Of a stretch of 64,000 nucleotides of DNA, positions 46,843 to 55,118 are shown piece after piece. The DNA is taken from positions 186,001 through 250,000 of the forward strand of contig NZ_QGGG01000003.1 of NCBI RefSeq assembly GCF_003148475.1, in the 5' to 3' direction. Each line of letters opens with the position of its first letter. Position 1 is the first letter of the stretch. Origin of the DNA: Pseudaminobacter salicylatoxidans (lineage in GTDB: Bacteria; Pseudomonadota; Alphaproteobacteria; Rhizobiales; Rhizobiaceae). The notes under the pieces are model-generated. The model was given only the letters and a program-made list of their open reading frames with translations, had not been told where the DNA came from and ran no database searches. The translations under genes and the position numbers were made by a program.

Positions 46843-48363
46843 TCAGAATGTCTGGTTGTAGGGGCCGACTTCCGGGCTGCGGCGCAGCACCGCGTCGACC
46901 GCGTCGAACATTTCCCGGCGACGTTCGGCCGAGACCGGGCTTTCCACGACAACAACCAGCTCCGGCTTGTTGGAAGAGGCGCGCACCAGACCCCAGGTGC
47001 CGTCCTCGGCCACCACGCGCACGCCGTTGACGGTGACGAGGTCGGTGATCTTCTGGCCGGCGAATGTGGCGCCACTTTGTTTCATGGCCTCGAAGTCGGC
47101 GACCACCCGCTCCACCACGCCATATTTCAGCTCGTCGTCGCAATGCGGCGACATGGTCGGCGTGCCGTAGGTCAGCGGCAGGTCCCGGTAGAGGTCGGCC
47201 ATGCTGCGCCCCGGATTGCGGTCGAGCATCTCGCAAACCGCAATCGCAGTCACGATCCCGTCGTCATAGCCGCGCCCGATGGGCGGGTTGAAGAAGAAGT
47301 GGCCCGACTTTTCGAAACCCGCGATCGCGCCGAGTTCGGTGACGCGGCGCTTCATGTAGGAATGGCCGGTTTTCCAGTAATCGGCGCGCGCGCCGTTGGC
47401 CTGCAACACCGGGTCGGTGGTGAACAGGCCGGTGGACTTCACGTCGGTGACGAACAGCGAGCCCGGATGCAGCGCCGAAATATCGCGCGCCAGCATGACA
47501 CCCACCTTGTCGGCGAAGATTTCGTTGCCCTCATTGTCCACCACGCCGCAGCGGTCGCCGTCGCCGTCGAAGCCGAGGCCGACATCCGCGCCCGTCTCCA
47601 GCACCTTGTCGCGGATGGCATGAAGCATCTTCATGTCTTCGGGATTCGGGTTGTAGCGCGGGAAACTGTGGTCGAGCTCGACGTCGAGCGGGATGACCTC
47701 GCAGCCGATGCGCTCCAGCGCTTCCGGCGCGAAAGCGCCCGCCGTGCCGTTGCCGCAGGCGGCCACGACCTTGAGCCTGCGGGCGAGCTTGTGCCCTTTG
47801 GTCAGATCGTCGAGATAGGTTTCGCGAAAACCAGAGACGAATTCATAGGCGCCGCCGCCGGTCAGCTCGAAATCGCCTTCGAGCACGATCTTCTTCAGCG
47901 CGCTCATCTCGTCGGGACCGAAGGTCAGCGGCCGCGCGGCCCCCATCTTCACGCCGGTCCAGCCGTTTTCGTTGTGCGAGGCCGTCACCATGGCGACCGA
48001 TGGCGTGTCGAGCGCGAACTGCGCGAAATAGGCCATGGGCGACAGCGCCAGCCCGATATCCTTCACCCGTGCGCCGGCCGCCATCAGGCCCGCCGTCAGC
48101 GCCAGCTTGATGGAAAGCGAATAGCCGCGAAAGTCATGTCCGACGACGATATCCGGACCCACGCCCAGCCGCCGAATCAGCGTGCCGAGCCCCATCCCCA
48201 GCGCCTGCACCCCGATGAGGTTGAGTTCCGGCGCCTTGGTCGAGCCCGGATGGCCGAACCACCAGCGCGCATCATATTCACGAAAACCGGTCGGCTTCAC
48301 CAATGCGCTGGTCTCGAACGCGAATGTATTGGGGCTGGCTTCGGCCACGATCTTGAAAGGCAC
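46843..48363 (-). CDS. manB: Phosphomannomutase/phosphoglucomutase
   Basis: A 506-residue alpha-D-phosphohexomutase. Phosphoserine loop TASHNENGWTGVK, metal loop DGDGDRC, sugar-binding GFEKSGHFFF and a C-terminal phosphate-binding region RASSNKPELVVVVESPV. It converts mannose-6-P to mannose-1-P, the substrate of the guanylyltransferase encoded just downstream. Start ATG 48363; no signal peptide. A second, different hexomutase gene is at 56882. Confidence 0.9.
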   Translation of the reverse strand: MPFKIVAEASPNTFAFETSALVKPTGFREYDARWWFGHPGSTKAPELNLIGVQALGMGLGTLIRRLGVGPDIVVGHDFRGYSLSIKLALTAGLMAAGARVKDIGLALSPMAYFAQFALDTPSVAMVTASHNENGWTGVKMGAARPLTFGPDEMSALKKIVLEGDFELTGGGAYEFVSGFRETYLDDLTKGHKLARRLKVVAACGNGTAGAFAPEALERIGCEVIPLDVELDHSFPRYNPNPEDMKMLHAIRDKVLETGADVGLGFDGDGDRCGVVDNEGNEIFADKVGVMLARDISALHPGSLFVTDVKSTGLFTTDPVLQANGARADYWKTGHSYMKRRVTELGAIAGFEKSGHFFFNPPIGRGYDDGIVTAIAVCEMLDRNPGRSMADLYRDLPLTYGTPTMSPHCDDELKYGVVERVVADFEAMKQSGATFAGQKITDLVTVNGVRVVAEDGTWGLVRASSNKPELVVVVESPVSAERRREMFDAVDAVLRRSPEVGPYNQTF

Positions 48364-48567
48364 GCGCTATGCTCCGCTTGCTGTTTGTCGGATTCCACAA
48401 TAGCCGCAACGGCTTACCGTGGCATTAAACGCTCCGGCGCGGCTTGTCGCCACCGCAATGCCGAAAGCTGTGGGCTGGACCAAAGAAAAGCGAAGTTTCT
48501 TCACAAGACAGGTCGTTTGCCGCTTGCGGGATTTTTTTTCGACAGCTATAAGCCCGCCGTCTGGTCG

Positions 48568-48644
48568 CGGAGTGTAGCGCAGCCTGGTAGCGCACCTGCT
48601 TCGGGAGCAGGGGGTCGCAGGTTCGAATCCTGCCACTCCGACCA
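48568..48644 (+). tRNA. tRNA-Pro (anticodon CGG)
   Basis: Acceptor arms CGGAGTG and CACTCCG pair perfectly; the anticodon arm CCTGC-TTCGGGA-GCAGG gives anticodon CGG; T arm GCAGG-TTCGAAT-CCTGC is canonical; discriminator A and encoded CCA (48642-48644). Read by codon CCG, common in this GC-rich genome. Confidence 0.97.
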
Positions 48645-48751
48645 GAAAAATCCCGGGTTTCCGGCGTTTTGCCGTAACCATTGTCTCCCTCGCAAAATTG
48701 TGTTCAGGCCTGACGGTGGCGCAAGCCACACCGGATCGCTATGCTCGACGC

Positions 48752-49003
48752 ATGACCAGAGACGCACGCCTCCTTTCCGCCCTTGCCGTTGCAGCGACGC
48801 TGCTTCCGTTTCAGGCGTTGGCGGATGACAGCCAGCCGCTTCCCGGCGTCAAGCAGCCGGAGCCCATCGTGCAGGCTCCCCAGCCCGAGCCCGATGAGCA
48901 GCCGGGAACGGGAGACACGTTCAAGGTGGGCGATTTCGACGTGAAGGTTTCCGGCAGCGTCACCGTCGATATCGGCTTCGGCAAGGTCAAGCCGCCAAGG
49001 TGA
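48752..49003 (+). CDS. Small secreted protein of unknown function
   Basis: An 83-residue protein with a signal peptide (MTRDARLLSALAVAATLLPF, cut after ALA-D) then a Pro/Gln/Glu-rich linker (QPEPIVQAPQPEPDEQPG) and a C-terminal strand pair DTFKVGDFDVKVSGSVTVDI. Starts at 48752; the upstream frame has no ribosome site. It ends 15 bases before the convergent ABC ATPase gene's stop. Similar short proteins occur in rhizobia without known function. Confidence 0.6.
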   Translation: MTRDARLLSALAVAATLLPFQALADDSQPLPGVKQPEPIVQAPQPEPDEQPGTGDTFKVGDFDVKVSGSVTVDIGFGKVKPPR

Positions 49004-49018
49004 GCGGAGCCGCCGACC

Positions 49019-50656
49019 TCACACGGCGACGCGGAATTTCTTCTCGTCGATCGCGGCGCTCATCAGCGCCCTCGTGTAGTCCTCGCGCGGACGGTCGAAA
49101 ATGTCCTCGGTCGGCCCCTGCTCCACGATCTGCCCCTGCTTCATCACGATGATGTAATCGGCCATGGCGCGCACCACCGCCAGATCATGGCTGATGAAGA
49201 GATAGGAAAGTTCGTGCTCGGCCTGCAGGTCGCGCAGCAGTTCCACGATCTGCTTCTGCACCGAGCGGTCGAGCGCCGAGGTCGGCTCGTCCAGCACCAC
49301 CACCTTCGGCCGCAGGATCATGGCGCGGGCGATGGCGATGCGCTGACGCTGGCCGCCGGAGAATTCGTGCGGATAGCGGTTGCGCATGGCGGGATCGAGC
49401 CCGACACGCTGCAAGGCAATCACGGCGCGCGCATCGCGATCCTTCGCCGACAGCGAGGGCTCATGCACCAGGAGACCCTCCGTGATGACCTGACCGATGG
49501 TCATGCGCGGCGACAGCGAGCCGAACGGGTCCTGGAAGACGAGTTGCAGTTCGCGGCGCAGGGGCCGCATGGTTTCGGTATTGGCGGCCGAAATGTCCTT
49601 GTGTTCGAAGCGGATCGCGCCCTCGCTCGGCAGCAGCCGCAACAGTGCGCGACCGAGCGTCGATTTGCCCGAACCCGACTCGCCGACGATGCCGATGGTC
49701 TGGCCCTGCTTCAGCGACAGCGAAATGCGGTCTACCGCCTTCAGCAGAAGCGGCGGACCGGAGAGGAAGCCGCCACCTATCCTGAACGCCACCTCGACAT
49801 TGCGGCCTTCCAGCAGCACGGGCGCGCCGGCCGGCGGCGGAGCCTTGCGCCCGGTTGGCTCGGCGGCGAGCAGCATTTTCGTGTAATCGTGCTGCGGAGC
49901 GGCGAATACCCGTTCCGTCTCCCCCTCCTCCACGACCTGGCCCGAACGCATGACATAGACGCGGTCGGAAAAGCGCCGGACGATGTTGAGATCGTGGGTG
50001 ATGAACACGATGGCCATGCCGAGCGTGCGCTGCAATTCGGCCAGAAGCGTCAGGATCTGCGCCTGAACGGTCACGTCGAGCGCGGTGGTGGGCTCGTCGG
50101 CGATCAGGATGTCCGGATCGTTGGCAAGCGCCATGGCGATCATCACACGCTGGCGCTGGCCGCCCGACATTTCATAGGGATAGGACCGCATGCGCCGCTC
50201 GGGATCGGGTATCTTCACCAGTTCCAGAAGCCGCAGCGCCTCTTTCCGCGCCTCGGCAGCGCCCAGCCTGCGGTGGCGGCGGATCGGTTCGATAAGCTGG
50301 TTGCCGATGGTGTAGAGCGGATCGAGCGAGGTCATCGGCTCCTGGAAGATCATGCTGATCTTCGCGCCGCGCACCTGATTGAGCGCCGCCTTGTCGAGCG
50401 TCAGCAGGTTCTTGCCGCGGTAGTCCACCTCGCCGCTCGCCTCGCCATTGGAGGCCAGCAGACGCATGGCCGCCATCATGGTCTGGCTTTTGCCGGAACC
50501 GGATTCACCGACGATGGCAACCGTTTCGCCGGCATTCACATGCAGGTTGATGCCCTTGACCGCATCGATCTCGCCGTCGAGCGTGCGAAAGCGCACGCGC
50601 AAGTCCTTCACCGAAAGTATCGGCCCCGACGCTGTGGGATTGTTGGTCGCGTTCAT
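49019..50656 (-). CDS. Oligopeptide ABC transporter ATPase, OppD-OppF fusion
   Basis: A 545-residue protein with two ABC domains. Walker [10 protein letters not shown] (about 47-55) and GESGSGKST (about 330-338), two LSGGQ-type motifs ([16 protein letters not shown]) and two Walker B strands ([19 protein letters not shown]). Separate OppD and OppF genes are usual; fusion is common in this order. It energises peptide import. Start at 50656 is 4 bases after the permease stop; last gene of the operon. Confidence 0.92.
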   Translation of the reverse strand: MNATNNPTASGPILSVKDLRVRFRTLDGEIDAVKGINLHVNAGETVAIVGESGSGKSQTMMAAMRLLASNGEASGEVDYRGKNLLTLDKAALNQVRGAKISMIFQEPMTSLDPLYTIGNQLIEPIRRHRRLGAAEARKEALRLLELVKIPDPERRMRSYPYEMSGGQRQRVMIAMALANDPDILIADEPTTALDVTVQAQILTLLAELQRTLGMAIVFITHDLNIVRRFSDRVYVMRSGQVVEEGETERVFAAPQHDYTKMLLAAEPTGRKAPPPAGAPVLLEGRNVEVAFRIGGGFLSGPPLLLKAVDRISLSLKQGQTIGIVGESGSGKSTLGRALLRLLPSEGAIRFEHKDISAANTETMRPLRRELQLVFQDPFGSLSPRMTIGQVITEGLLVHEPSLSAKDRDARAVIALQRVGLDPAMRNRYPHEFSGGQRQRIAIARAMILRPKVVVLDEPTSALDRSVQKQIVELLRDLQAEHELSYLFISHDLAVVRAMADYIIVMKQGQIVEQGPTEDIFDRPREDYTRALMSAAIDEKKFRVAV

Positions 50657-50660
50657 GGCG

Positions 50661-51779
50661 TCACCGGTCCTTCGGGTCGAGTGCGTCACGCAGGCCGTCG
50701 CCGACGAAATTCAACGCAAACAGCGTGGAAACCAGGAAGAAAGCGGGAAACAGCAGCAGCCAGTTGGCGGTGCCGATATTCTTGGCGCCCGTCGAAATCA
50801 GCACGCCCCAGCTCGTCATCGGCTCCTGCACGCCAAGCCCGAGGAAAGACAGGAAGCTTTCCAGGATGATGACATGCGGCACCAGCAGCGTCATGTAAAT
50901 GACCACCACACCGAGCAGGTTTGGCACGATGTGGCGCGCCAGAATGCCGCTTCGCGTCACGCCCAGCGCCTCTGCCGCCTGCACATATTCCTGCCGGCGG
51001 ATCGACAGGGCCTGCCCGCGCACGATGCGGGCCATGTCCAGCCACAGCACCGCGCCGACGGCCAGGAACATCAGCACGAAGTTTCGTCCGAAGAACACCA
51101 CCAGCATGATGACGAAGAAGATGAAGGGCAGTGAATAGAGCACATCCACAATGCGCATCATCACCTCGTCGGTCTTGCCGCCGATGAAACCCGAGGTCGC
51201 GCCGTAGAGCACGCCGATCACGACCGCGACGACGCCGGCCAGCAGGCCGATGGCCAGCGAGATGCGCCCCGCCATCAATGTGCGCGAAAGCAGGTCGCGG
51301 CCGGTATTGTCGGTCCCGAACAGGAAATATTGCTGCTTGACCGAAGTGCTCATGGTCATCTTCAGGCCGTCGTCCGACCTGCTGTCGATCACCGTGTTGT
51401 CGAAGGTGTCGGAGCGGTCGAGATAGCGCGCGTTGCGCTCGTCGATCGGCTTCGATGCGGTGACGGTCACAAAGACGCGCTCACCTTCCTGGCGCCAGTC
51501 CTCGATGTCCACGCGCATGCGCCGGACGGCATCGCGCAGCGCATTCTCGATCATACCGGCCTCGGGATAGGCCGACAAACTCGGCGGCGTGCGCACATAG
51601 TCGGCATAGATCGTGGTGTAGTTGTGCGGCACGAACAGCGGACCGACGACGCAGACGACCGCCATGAACACCAGATAGAACAGGCTGACCATGGCCGCCT
51701 TATTGGACTTGAGGCGCGCCCAGGCATCGCCCCAGAACGAGCGCCCGGCAACAGGCGCGGCAAGCGCAATTTCAGTCAT
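50661..51779 (-). CDS. oppC: Oligopeptide ABC transporter permease (OppC type)
   Basis: A 372-residue permease with a cytoplasmic N-terminal helix (WARLKSNKAAMVSLFYLVFM), a large periplasmic insert (about residues 65-150, between helices 1 and 2), and the BPD_transp_1 core with the EAA loop EYVQAAEALGVTRSGILARH. The long insert is typical of OppC. Its start overlaps the oppB stop by 8 bases. Confidence 0.92.
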   Translation of the reverse strand: MTEIALAAPVAGRSFWGDAWARLKSNKAAMVSLFYLVFMAVVCVVGPLFVPHNYTTIYADYVRTPPSLSAYPEAGMIENALRDAVRRMRVDIEDWRQEGERVFVTVTASKPIDERNARYLDRSDTFDNTVIDSRSDDGLKMTMSTSVKQQYFLFGTDNTGRDLLSRTLMAGRISLAIGLLAGVVAVVIGVLYGATSGFIGGKTDEVMMRIVDVLYSLPFIFFVIMLVVFFGRNFVLMFLAVGAVLWLDMARIVRGQALSIRRQEYVQAAEALGVTRSGILARHIVPNLLGVVVIYMTLLVPHVIILESFLSFLGLGVQEPMTSWGVLISTGAKNIGTANWLLLFPAFFLVSTLFALNFVGDGLRDALDPKDR

Positions 51780-52695
51780 AGCGCACCCTCGGATCGATCA
51801 CCGCATAGAGAAGATCCACGATGAGGTTGAAGACGATGGTGAAGATCGCGATCACCACCACCGTTCCCATCACCAGCGTGTAGTCGCGGTTGAGCGCGGC
51901 ATCGACGAAATAGCGGCCGACGCCGGGAATGGAGAAGATGGTTTCCACCACGATGGAGCCTGTGAGCAGGGCCGCGGCGGCGGGACCGGCATAGGACACG
52001 ATGGGCAGAACCGCGCCGCGGAAGGCATGCCTGACCACCACCGACCATTCCGAAAGCCCGAGCGCGCGAGCCGTGCGGATATGGTGCGAGCGCATGGATT
52101 CGATCATCGAGCCGCGCATCAGGCGCGCGACGATGGCGATCTGCGGCAATGCCAGCGTGATGACCGGCCCCACCTTGTTGATCAGCGCGCCGTTGCCCCA
52201 GCCGCCGACGGGCAGCAGCATCCAGGTCAGCCCGAACACGAGCTGGATGATCGGCGCGATGACGAATGTGGGAATGGTGCTGCCGGCGGTGGCGATGGCG
52301 ATCACCGTATAGTCGCCGAGCCTGTTCTGGTTCAGCGCGGCGATGACGCCCAGAATGCTGCCGACGATCAGGGCCAGAAGCAGCGCCGAGGCGCCGAGCT
52401 GGATCGAGATCGGCAGACCCTTGGCAAACAGTTCGCCCACGGTGAAGTCCGGCAGATTGTAGCTCGGGCCGAAATTGCCGTGCAGCAGGTTGTTGAGATA
52501 ATTGAGATATTGCTGCCAGAGCGGATCGTTGAGGCCGAACTGGGCTTCAAGATTGGCCTTGATCTCGGGGCTTAGCCCGCGCTCCTGGTTGAAAGGCCCG
52601 CCGGGGGCCACGCGGATCAGGAAGAACGCCAGCGTCACGATGACGAAAAGCGTCGGGATGGCGGTGAGAAGCCGCCGGAAGACGTAGAGCAGCAT
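51772..52695 (-). CDS. oppB: Oligopeptide ABC transporter permease (OppB type)
   Basis: A 307-residue permease: MLLYVFRRLLTAIPTLFVIV at the N-terminus, six membrane helices, and the EAA loop region HHIRTARALGLSEWSVVVRH. Second gene of oppA-B-C-DF; separated from oppA by 85 bases containing a hairpin. Confidence 0.93.
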   Translation of the reverse strand: MLLYVFRRLLTAIPTLFVIVTLAFFLIRVAPGGPFNQERGLSPEIKANLEAQFGLNDPLWQQYLNYLNNLLHGNFGPSYNLPDFTVGELFAKGLPISIQLGASALLLALIVGSILGVIAALNQNRLGDYTVIAIATAGSTIPTFVIAPIIQLVFGLTWMLLPVGGWGNGALINKVGPVITLALPQIAIVARLMRGSMIESMRSHHIRTARALGLSEWSVVVRHAFRGAVLPIVSYAGPAAAALLTGSIVVETIFSIPGVGRYFVDAALNRDYTLVMGTVVVIAIFTIVFNLIVDLLYAVIDPRVRYD

Positions 52696-52725
52696 GGATA
52701 TTCCCCGCTGTCGCTGAAGGCCGCT

Positions 52726-52765
52726 CCGCCGCCTCCCCAGGATCAGGACCCGGTGGAGGCGGCGG
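52726..52765 (-). repeat. Hairpin between oppA and oppB
   Basis: CCGCCGCCTCC (52726-52736) pairs perfectly with GGAGGCGGCGG (52755-52765) around 18 bases, with no T tract. In the oppA-oppB gap this would reduce read-through or protect oppA mRNA, making more binding protein than permease. Confidence 0.65.
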
Positions 52766-52780
52766 GCGATCGGCCAGGGA

Positions 52781-54376
52781 TCAGTCCTTGCTGATGAAGC
52801 GCGACGGATGCACGTCCATCACGTTCGATTCAAAGCCATGCAGCTTCGAGGAAACGAGGTTGTGGAAGCTGTAATAGAGCAGCGGGATATTGCCGACCTC
52901 GTCCACCAGAACGCGTTCGGCGTTTTCCAGCTCCTTCATGCGCTCTTCCGGCTTTCCACCTGCGGCGGCCGCTTTGTCCATGGCTTCCTCGAACTTCGGG
53001 CTGTCGAAGTTCGAGTAGTTGTTGCCGCTGGCCTTGCGCGAGATGCCGAGGAAGGTCTCAGGATCCTTGTAGTCCGCGATCCAGCCGGCACGCGCGACGT
53101 CATAATCGCCCTTCTGCTCCAGATGGCCGTAATGCGTCTTGGTGTCGGTGTTGAGCAGGGTCACTTCCACGCCGAGCGGCTTGAGCTGCTCCTGGATGGC
53201 GACGGCCGTGTTCTTGTGGTTTTCCGACGTGTTGTAGCGGATTTCCATCTTCAGCGGCTTGTCGGGTCCATAGCCGAGCTTTTCCAGGATTTCCTTGGCC
53301 TTGTCCTCGCGATCGATCTGCGATTCTTCGGCGAAGGACGCCATCGCCGACGTGTAGCCATCGATCCCCGGAGGCACCATCGAGTAACCCGGCAGCATGG
53401 AGTTCTGCCAGACCTTCTCGGCCAGGAAGTCACGGTCGATGGCCATCGAGATGGCGTTGCGCAGCTCCGGATTGTTCCAGGGCTCCTTGTCGGTCTTGAT
53501 GGCGTAATAATAGGTGCCGAGATACGGCCCGATGCGGAGCTGGTCGCCGAACTTGGCCTTCAGGTCGGCAAGCTGCTCGGTGGGCAGGTCGTCGTTGGAA
53601 TCGAGCTCACCAGCCTCGAAGCGCTTCATGGCGGTCGAGCGGTCTTCGGTGGGGATGTAGTTCACCACGTCGATCTTCACATTCGCCGCGTCATGGAACT
53701 TCGGGTTCTTGACCAGCTTGATGTGATCGTTGGGCGTGAACTCCGCCAGCGTGTAAGCGCCGTTGGAAACCAGATTGCCCGGCTTGATCCAGTCATTGCC
53801 CAGCTTCTCGATGGACACCTTGTTGACCGGATAGGTCGACTGGTGGGTCAGCATCTCAAGGAAATAGGGCGTGGGCGAATTGAGCGTCACCTCGAAGGTG
53901 GACGCATCGACCGCCCTGACGCCCAGCTCCTCCGGCTTGACCTTGCCGGTGTTCACATCCTCGCCGTTCTTCACCACGTAAAGCATCGAGGCGTATTCGG
54001 CGGCTGTCGCCGGGTCGAGCAGGCGGCGGAAGGAATAGACGAAATCGTCGGCCGTCACCGGCGCACCGTCCGACCAGACGCCATCGCCACGCAGCTTGAA
54101 CGTATAGACCTTGCCGTCGTCCGACACCGTCCAGCTTTCGGCCGCGCCGGGAATGAGATCGGCGTTCTGGTCCTGCATCACCAGACCCTCGAACAGGTCG
54201 CGCAGGATATGCGCTTCATAGACCGTCGAGGTCTTGTGCGGATCGAGCGATTCCGGATCCGCCGAATTGCCGCGATTGTAGACGACTTCCGCGAAAGAAG
54301 GGGCGAGCATGGCGCCGCCAGCCACGGACAGGCTGACAGCGAACACGGTCGCTTTCAGAAAGTTCTTGAGCAGCAT
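52781..54376 (-). CDS. oppA: Oligopeptide ABC transporter substrate-binding protein
   Basis: A 531-residue periplasmic SBP_bac_5 protein. Signal peptide MLLKNFLKATVFAVSLSVAG to PSFA, then VVYNRGNSADPESLDPHKTS, the SBP family start. Blocks VSNGAYTLAEFTPNDHIKLV and WIADYKDPETFLG are OppA-like. First gene of the importer operon. Start at 54376 chosen because the upstream extension has no signal peptide. Confidence 0.93.
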   Translation of the reverse strand: MLLKNFLKATVFAVSLSVAGGAMLAPSFAEVVYNRGNSADPESLDPHKTSTVYEAHILRDLFEGLVMQDQNADLIPGAAESWTVSDDGKVYTFKLRGDGVWSDGAPVTADDFVYSFRRLLDPATAAEYASMLYVVKNGEDVNTGKVKPEELGVRAVDASTFEVTLNSPTPYFLEMLTHQSTYPVNKVSIEKLGNDWIKPGNLVSNGAYTLAEFTPNDHIKLVKNPKFHDAANVKIDVVNYIPTEDRSTAMKRFEAGELDSNDDLPTEQLADLKAKFGDQLRIGPYLGTYYYAIKTDKEPWNNPELRNAISMAIDRDFLAEKVWQNSMLPGYSMVPPGIDGYTSAMASFAEESQIDREDKAKEILEKLGYGPDKPLKMEIRYNTSENHKNTAVAIQEQLKPLGVEVTLLNTDTKTHYGHLEQKGDYDVARAGWIADYKDPETFLGISRKASGNNYSNFDSPKFEEAMDKAAAAGGKPEERMKELENAERVLVDEVGNIPLLYYSFHNLVSSKLHGFESNVMDVHPSRFISKD

Positions 54377-54704
54377 TTTGTCTCTCTCCCGACTTGCCGG
54401 CGCTTCTTGGGCGGCGGCGAAGTACCATAAAGCGCCCCTAGGCCGGTTTTCCCCGGCTTCGTTGAGCGAGCCGGCGTCCCTCCCGGACGCCGTTCTGGCG
54501 CTGACAGTAGCGAGCGCGAATATCGATTTCAACAGCCCTCAAGGTCACCTTGAGTAAGCTCGAAATTCCGGCGAAGCCGAAAAATCGACCTATCTCGTTA
54601 AGCGTTCTTAAACAACCACAGGTTACATTGTGGTTAGCTGGCGCACTACATCCGCATGGCAGGTGGAAGGCGCCGCGGTCAACCGTGTCCGCAGGGGTGC
54701 GATC
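54377..54704. promoter_or_regulatory. Divergent promoter region with a 17-bp SoxR/MerR-like palindrome
   Basis: 328 bases between oppA (minus) and the tadE-like gene (plus), without a gene. CTCAAGGTCACCTTGAG at 54538-54554 is a perfect palindrome apart from the centre base and resembles MerR-family operators such as the SoxR box (CCTCAAG...CTTGAGG), though the spacer is one base longer. It lies about 150-160 bases from either start codon. A weaker AT-rich stretch around 54590-54630 may hold the tadE promoter. Confidence 0.5.
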
Positions 54705-55118
54705 ATGTATGTTTGGCGAGATCGGTCCGGAACTTCCGCAATAGAATTCGCCCTGCTTGCGCCGATCTTCATCCTGTTCCTGCTCGGAATGATCGCCTAC
54801 GGCATCTATTTCGGCGCCAGCCATTCGGTGCAGCAGATCGCCGCCGACGCGGCCCGCACCGCCATCGCGGGGTTGAACGAAACGGAACGGCGCACGCTGG
54901 CCGCCGACTTCATTCGCGTCAACGCCGCCGGCTACGCGTTCGTCGATCCGCAGAAACTGTCCATCGACACGCATGACAGCAGCGCGGACGGAAGCCAGTT
55001 CGTGGTTGCGCTGAGCTATGACGCAAGCGCGCTGCCGATCTGGAACCTTCTGCAAGACCTGCCCTTGCCGGGCAAGACCATCCTTCGTCAATCGGTCATT
55101 CGCGTCGGAGGCATATGA
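54705..55118 (+). CDS. TadE-like pilus assembly/minor pseudopilin protein
   Basis: A 137-residue protein: short basic N-terminus, then SGTSAIEFALLAPIFILFLL, the TadE/TadG signature with Glu at the fifth position of the hydrophobic helix, processed by a prepilin peptidase in tad systems. The rest is periplasmic. ATG 54705; a GTG at 54678 is possible. Overlaps the next gene by 4 bases. No other tad gene is in the window. Confidence 0.8.
   Translation: MYVWRDRSGTSAIEFALLAPIFILFLLGMIAYGIYFGASHSVQQIAADAARTAIAGLNETERRTLAADFIRVNAAGYAFVDPQKLSIDTHDSSADGSQFVVALSYDASALPIWNLLQDLPLPGKTILRQSVIRVGGI

Noticed and set aside
46054-48828. A 924-codon open frame on the plus strand opposite manB/manC and across the tRNA gene
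   Set aside because: Long antisense frames are expected in GC-rich DNA; it has no recognisable domain and spans a tRNA.
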